Made by a program: the position numbers and the translations under genes
Notes under the pieces: generated by a model
The model's input: the letters and a program-made list of their open reading frames with translations, nothing else
Told to the model about the DNA's origin: nothing
Databases searched by the model: none
From: Proteobacteria bacterium UBA6921
GTDB lineage: Bacteria > Pseudomonadota > Gammaproteobacteria > SG8-11
Assembly: GCA_002450895.1 (NCBI GenBank)
Contig: DKAR01000117.1
Span: 9,079-17,789, forward strand
Direction: 5' to 3'
DNA length: 8,711 bases
Part shown: piece by piece, positions 6,008 through 8,711 of the stretch
Layout: each line of letters opens with the position of its first letter
How positions within the stretch are numbered: the first letter of the stretch is position 1

Positions 6008-7027
6008 TTAGCGCTCTTCTTTCAGCCACTGGGCGGCGCGCTTGGCGAAGTAGGTCAGGATGCCGTCGGCGCCGGCGCGCTTGAAGGACAGCAGCGACTC
6101 CATAACTACAGCGCGCTCGTCCAGCCAGCCGTTTTGCGCGGCGGCCGTGAGCATCGCGTACTCGCCGCTGACCTGATAGACGAAGGTGGGCGCGCCGAAT
6201 TCGTCCTTCACGCGGCGCACGATATCGAGGTACGGCATTCCCGGCTTGATCATCACCATGTCCGCACCTTCACGCAGGTCGAGCGCGACTTCGTGCAGGG
6301 CTTCGTTGGTATTGGCCGGGTCCTGCTGGTAGGTGTATTTGTTGCCCTTGCCAAGGTTCGCGGCCGAGCCGACCGCATCGCGAAATGGGCCGTAGAAGCT
6401 CGATGCGTACTTGGCGGAGTACGCCAGAATCCGCGTGTAAATGTGACCTTCGCTTTCCAGCGCGTCGCGCACCGCGCCGATGCGCCCGTCCATCATGTCG
6501 GAAGGTGCTACGACGTCGGCCCCCGCTTCGGCGTGCGAGACAGCCTGGCGGATCAGCACCTCAACGGTTTCATCGTTCAACACATAGCCGTTTTCGTCGA
6601 TGATGCCGTCCTGGCCATGCGTCGTGAATGGATCGAGTGCGACATCGGTGATGACGCCGAGGTCGGGAATATTCTGCTTCAGGGCACGTACCGCGCGTTG
6701 CGCCAGCCCGTCGGTACTATAGGCTTCGCGTCCGTCGAGAGTTTTCTTTTCGGTTGGCACGACCGGGAACAGCGCCACGGCCGGGACACCCAGATCCACG
6801 AGTTCGGCAGCCTCTTTCAATAACTCGTCGACGGTCATGCGCTCGACGCCTGGCATCGACGGCACCGGTACGCGGTGGCGCTGGCCTTCCATGACAAACA
6901 CGGGATAAATGAAATCGTTGGCCGTCAGGGTCGACTCGCGCATGAGCCGGCGCGAGAAATCGTCGCGGCGCATGCGGCGCATGCGAACACGGGGGAAGCT
7001 GCCATTGCCGGTGTCTGGGTGACTCAC
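6008..7027 (-). CDS. hemB: Porphobilinogen synthase (delta-aminolevulinic acid dehydratase)
   Basis: Condenses two molecules of 5-aminolevulinate to porphobilinogen, the first common step of tetrapyrrole (heme) synthesis; a cytoplasmic octamer. The 339-residue protein is full length. Schiff-base Lys261 lies in DMVMIKPGMPYLD and the second active-site Lys206 in AYSAKYASSFYGPFRDA. The APSDMMDGRIGAVRD motif and the C-terminal GADGILTYFAK are present. In the metal loop (128-141) the zinc-binding cysteines of the zinc class are replaced, giving DVALDPFTTHGQDG, the Mg-responsive type typified by the Pseudomonas enzyme. The arginine-rich N-terminal arm (RVRMRRMRRDDFSRRLMRE) is also of that type. The start is GTG at 7027: GAGGAG sits 6 bases before it. 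The gene is separated from upstream adk by a terminator at about 7099-7132, and 136 bases lie between the two coding regions, so it probably has its own promoter, though I could not identify convincing boxes. Confidence 0.98.
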   Translation of the reverse strand: MSHPDTGNGSFPRVRMRRMRRDDFSRRLMRESTLTANDFIYPVFVMEGQRHRVPVPSMPGVERMTVDELLKEAAELVDLGVPAVALFPVVPTEKKTLDGREAYSTDGLAQRAVRALKQNIPDLGVITDVALDPFTTHGQDGIIDENGYVLNDETVEVLIRQAVSHAEAGADVVAPSDMMDGRIGAVRDALESEGHIYTRILAYSAKYASSFYGPFRDAVGSAANLGKGNKYTYQQDPANTNEALHEVALDLREGADMVMIKPGMPYLDIVRRVKDEFGAPTFVYQVSGEYAMLTAAAQNGWLDERAVVMESLLSFKRAGADGILTYFAKRAAQWLKEER

Positions 7028-7064
7028 GTGGAACTCCTCGGGTATGAACGCTCTGAAATACTGG

Positions 7065-7080
7065 GAACGCGCGCGCGTTC
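7065..7080. promoter_or_regulatory. 16-bp perfect alternating GC palindrome upstream of hemB
   Basis: GAACGCGCGCGCGTTC is a perfect palindrome ending 38 bases before the hemB start, between the adk terminator and the hemB ribosome site. It could be an operator, an mRNA hairpin or a Z-DNA-prone tract. None of these is shown. Confidence 0.35.
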
Positions 7081-7098
7081 GGCAGTTCCGGGGATCAT

Positions 7099-7132
7099 AA
7101 ACGACAAAGCGCCAAACCCGAAGGTTTGACGC
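7099..7132 (-). terminator. Intrinsic terminator of adk with UUCG tetraloop
   Basis: Minus strand: GCGTCAAACC/GGTTTGGCGC forms a 10-bp stem (one T-G wobble) around a TTCG loop (7109-7132), followed by TTTGTCGTTT. The T-tract is interrupted, but the stem is strong. It lies 31 bases after the adk stop and before hemB. Confidence 0.82.
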
Positions 7133-7163
7133 CCTCCCGTCCCTCTTCCCCTACTCGGAGCGA

Positions 7164-8204
7164 CTACTTCTTTTTCTTGCTGGCCTTCTTCTTGGCAGCC
7201 TTCTTTGCAGGCGCCTTTTTCTTAGCGGATTTCTTCGCCGGTGCCGCCTTGCGCGCGGGCTTTTTCTTGGCTGCGGGTTTTTTCTTCTTCGCCGCCGCGG
7301 CCTTTGCGGGAGCCGCCTTTCTTGCCGGCTTTTTCTTGGCCGCCGGTTTCTTCTTTTTGGCTGCGGCCGCGACCGCCGGTTTGGCCGGCTTGGCAGCTTT
7401 GGCTGGCTTGGCCAGCGTCGCTGCAGTCGGGATGCCCATGGCGGCTGTCGGTCCCAAAGCGCCGCCGAGTGCTGGAGCCGCCCCGCCTGACTTCATTTGA
7501 TCCGCCGGTATCTCAATATCGTGTTGTGCAAACATGGTATCCAAGGTGCCCTCCTCAGGGAGTTCGTCGATGACTTTGATCAGGTCGTTGAAGATGTCTT
7601 GAATCTCACCCACGCCCTGCACAGTGCGCAACTTGTTCTGGTTGCGGTAGTACGCGATCAAGGGAGTGGTTTGCGCCTCGTATACGCGCAACCGGTTGCC
7701 GATCGTCTCCTCGTTGTCGTCGGAGCGATGGTGCAGGTTCCCGCCGCAGCGGTCGCAGCGATCGTCGAGTTTGGACGGGGAACTGTAGATGTTGAACACG
7801 GTACCGCAGCTCTCGCAGGTGCGGCGGCCGGTGATGCGCTGGATCAGGGCGTCAAAGTCGACGGCGATGAGGATCGCGGCGTTGATGGGTTTCTTTAGGC
7901 GGGCCAGCAGATTGTCGAGCGACTCGGCCTGTAACAGGTTGCGGGGAAAACCATCGAGAATGAATCCGCTCTGGGTATCAGGGCGATTAAGGCGTTCCCG
8001 AATCAGCTCGAGAACGATGGGGTCGGGGACCAAGTGACCGGCGTCCAGCGCGTGGCGCGCCTGCAATCCGACCGGAGTCTTGGCCTCCACAGCGGCACGG
8101 AGTATGTCGCCTGTGGATATCTGGGGAATTTTGTATTTGTCTGCAAGTCGCTTTGCTTGGGTTCCTTTTCCGGAACCCGGTGCACCAAGCAGTACGATTC
8201 TCAT
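7164..8204 (-). CDS. adk: Adenylate kinase with C-terminal Lys/Ala/Pro histone H1-like tail
   Basis: Interconverts ATP + AMP and 2 ADP, in the cytoplasm. Residues 1 to about 215 are a complete long-form adenylate kinase. They contain P-loop GAPGSGKGT (7-15), the AMP-binding region ISTGDILRAAV (29-39), FILDGFPRN (81-89), GRR (126-128), the LID with a Cys4 zinc site (Cys130, 133, 150, 153), DDNEETIGNRL and TTPLIAYY. The family usually ends near here at 210-220 residues. This protein runs to 346 in one uninterrupted frame. It has a Gly/Ala/Pro linker (216-264) and then an 82-residue tail (265-346) with 35 Lys and 2 Arg, no acidic residues, and a tandem 23-residue repeat. The tail resembles histone H1-like and AlgP-type proteins, suggesting nucleic acid or polyanion binding; that is inference. 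The ATG at 8204 gives the canonical MRIVLLG start. An in-frame ORF reaching 8306 crosses the promoter candidate and is rejected. Pfp diverges upstream. Confidence 0.97.
   Translation of the reverse strand: MRIVLLGAPGSGKGTQAKRLADKYKIPQISTGDILRAAVEAKTPVGLQARHALDAGHLVPDPIVLELIRERLNRPDTQSGFILDGFPRNLLQAESLDNLLARLKKPINAAILIAVDFDALIQRITGRRTCESCGTVFNIYSSPSKLDDRCDRCGGNLHHRSDDNEETIGNRLRVYEAQTTPLIAYYRNQNKLRTVQGVGEIQDIFNDLIKVIDELPEEGTLDTMFAQHDIEIPADQMKSGGAAPALGGALGPTAAMGIPTAATLAKPAKAAKPAKPAVAAAAKKKKPAAKKKPARKAAPAKAAAAKKKKPAAKKKPARKAAPAKKSAKKKAPAKKAAKKKASKKKK
7233..7370 (-). repeat. Tandem 69-bp repeat encoding an identical 23-residue Lys/Ala/Pro unit twice
   Basis: Within adk, 7302-7370 encodes residues 279-301 and 7233-7301 encodes residues 302-324. 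Each unit begins AAAAKKKKPAAKKKPARK and ends with five further residues, AAPAK. The two units are identical in protein. At DNA level, 14 of 23 codons differ, every change being synonymous. The copies are directly adjacent with no spacer. Confidence 0.95.
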
Positions 8205-8277
8205 TGTTTCGATCCGCTCCCGTGTCTCGCGCGCCCATGCGATGGGTGTTGCGGGCCGCTCGCTTTTTTGTTGTCGC

Positions 8278-8306
8278 ACTATGCAACCACCATGGTTGAC
8301 GGTCAA
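8278..8306 (-). promoter_or_regulatory. Probable adk promoter overlapped by palindromes
   Basis: On the minus strand TTGACC (8306-8301, 5 of 6 consensus) is 17 bases from CATAGT (8283-8278, 4 of 6). Transcription would start near 8271, giving a leader of about 66 bases. The spacer holds the palindrome CAACCACCATGGTTG (8284-8298), and TTGACGGTCAA (8296-8306) covers the -35. Spacing and placement are good; no experiment is implied. Confidence 0.5.
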
Positions 8307-8334
8307 TGCCGGTATCAGACTTTTGAACTACACT
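8306..8334 (+). promoter_or_regulatory. Weak candidate pfp promoter
   Basis: On the plus strand ATGCCG (8306-8311, 3 of 6) is 17 bases from TACACT (8329-8334, 4 of 6), facing pfp and back to back with the adk promoter candidate. An alternative -35, TTGACG at 8296, has no good partner. A leader of about 60 bases would result. Low certainty. Confidence 0.25.
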
Positions 8335-8402
8335 CGCGTACCAAGCTGGGTAAAGCTAATAGTAGTACAGATCTTCACGAGCTCAATTCACGGAGAGGAA
8401 TC

Positions 8403-8711
8403 ATGGCGAAAAAGAACGCGTTCTATGCGCAATCCGGCGGCGTCACTGCAGTGATCAACGCATCAGCCTGCGGTGTGCTCGAAGCCGCGCGAAAACATAA
8501 AGCCAAGATCGGCAAAGTCTACGCGGGCCGCAACGGCATCATCGGCGCCCTGACTGAAGATCTCATCGACACCAGCAAGGAATCCGCTGCCGCCATTCGG
8601 GCGCTGCGCACGACGCCGTCCGGCGCGTTCGGATCCTGCCGCTACAAGCTTAAAAGCCTCGAGCAAAATCGGCGCGAATACGAGCGCCTGATCGAGGTCT
8701 TCAAGGCCCAC
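8403..8711 (+). CDS. pfp: PPi-dependent 6-phosphofructokinase, N-terminal 103 residues (partial, cut by window edge)
   Basis: Phosphorylates fructose 6-phosphate to fructose 1,6-bisphosphate, probably using pyrophosphate, reversibly, in the cytoplasm. The visible part opens with the phosphofructokinase strand and glycine loop (AFYAQSGGVTAVINASACGV, residues 6-25) and continues with VYAGRNGIIGALTEDLID (39-56) and a substrate-region motif GAFGSCRYKL (74-83). This wording, especially QSGGVTAVINAS in place of the GGDAPGMN of ATP-PFKs, fits the PPi-dependent/long PFK group of methylotrophs and related gammaproteobacteria. The diagnostic GGDD/GGDS phosphate-donor motif lies beyond the window, so the donor (PPi or ATP) is inferred from family resemblance. 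The ATG at 8403 follows a strong GGAGAGG ribosome site at 5 bases. It diverges from adk across 198 bases. Confidence 0.9.
   Translation, partial: MAKKNAFYAQSGGVTAVINASACGVLEAARKHKAKIGKVYAGRNGIIGALTEDLIDTSKESAAAIRALRTTPSGAFGSCRYKLKSLEQNRREYERLIEVFKAH

Noticed and set aside
6002..6015. GAGCG/CGCTC hairpin at the hemB stop codon as a terminator
   Set aside because: The stem is only 5 bp, it includes the last hemB codons, and no T-run follows on the minus strand.
6134..6823. Long plus-strand frame opposite hemB
   Set aside because: It is a shadow of a fully conserved hemB and has no motif of its own.
7233..7370. Programmed frameshifting on the A-rich Lys runs of the adk tail
   Set aside because: Runs such as C AAA AAG occur, but the classic A AAA AAG heptamer with a stimulatory structure is not evident, and frame 0 runs cleanly to its stop.
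7126..7500. Plus-strand open frame rich in Phe, Leu and Ala that looks like a membrane protein
   Set aside because: It is the antisense of the Lys/Ala codons of the adk tail. AAG and AAA read backwards as CTT and TTT, giving false hydrophobic runs, and there is no ribosome site.
8205..8306. N-terminal extension of adenylate kinase by 34 residues
   Set aside because: The extension crosses the likely promoter, has no family resemblance, and the ATG at 8204 gives the exact canonical MRIVLLG start.

Overview
The window looks like chromosomal DNA from a GC-rich gammaproteobacterium. The citrate synthase is of the E. coli/Pseudomonas hexameric type. The porphobilinogen synthase carries the Mg-type loop and resembles the Pseudomonas enzyme closely. 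The gamma-carbonic anhydrase resembles YrdA, and the phosphofructokinase is of the PPi-type seen in methylotrophs and the Xanthomonadales/Nevskiales/Steroidobacter side of the class. That placement is made from memory of the families, not from a search. No mobile element, CRISPR array, rRNA or tRNA was seen. No gene-free stretch exceeds 300 bases; the longest is 259 bases (1930-2188).

Layout. Bases 1-923 (minus) hold the first 307 codons of gltA. Reading away from it on the plus strand are a small membrane-anchored protein (1017-1376), a gamma-carbonic anhydrase-like hexapeptide protein (1393-1929) and, after a structured leader, a small RRM protein (2189-2632). The RRM gene runs tail to tail into aroE (minus, 2604-3440). 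The two overlap by 29 bases, and the aroE terminator lies inside the RRM coding sequence. Further minus-strand genes follow: a six-module lipoprotein (3564-5819), hemB (6008-7027) and adk (7164-8204). Strong intrinsic terminators follow aroE, the lipoprotein gene and adk, so these are mostly separate transcription units. At the right edge the first 103 codons of a PPi-dependent phosphofructokinase (8403-8711, plus) diverge from adk.

Most genes are core metabolism: TCA entry, shikimate, tetrapyrrole, adenylate energy charge and glycolysis. The adk/pfp pair is a sensible partnership, since adenylate kinase and PPi-dependent glycolysis both bear on phosphoryl energy balance.

The most unusual item is the adenylate kinase. 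A complete zinc-LID-type kinase core is followed by about 130 extra residues ending in an 82-residue Lys/Ala/Pro tail like histone H1. The tail contains a perfect 23-residue tandem repeat whose two DNA copies differ at 14 of 23 codons, all synonymously, which suggests selection on the protein tail. Next in interest are the lone bacterial RRM protein with its folded leader and terminator-overlapping C-terminus, the uncharacterised lipoprotein, and several palindromes placed over or near likely promoters.
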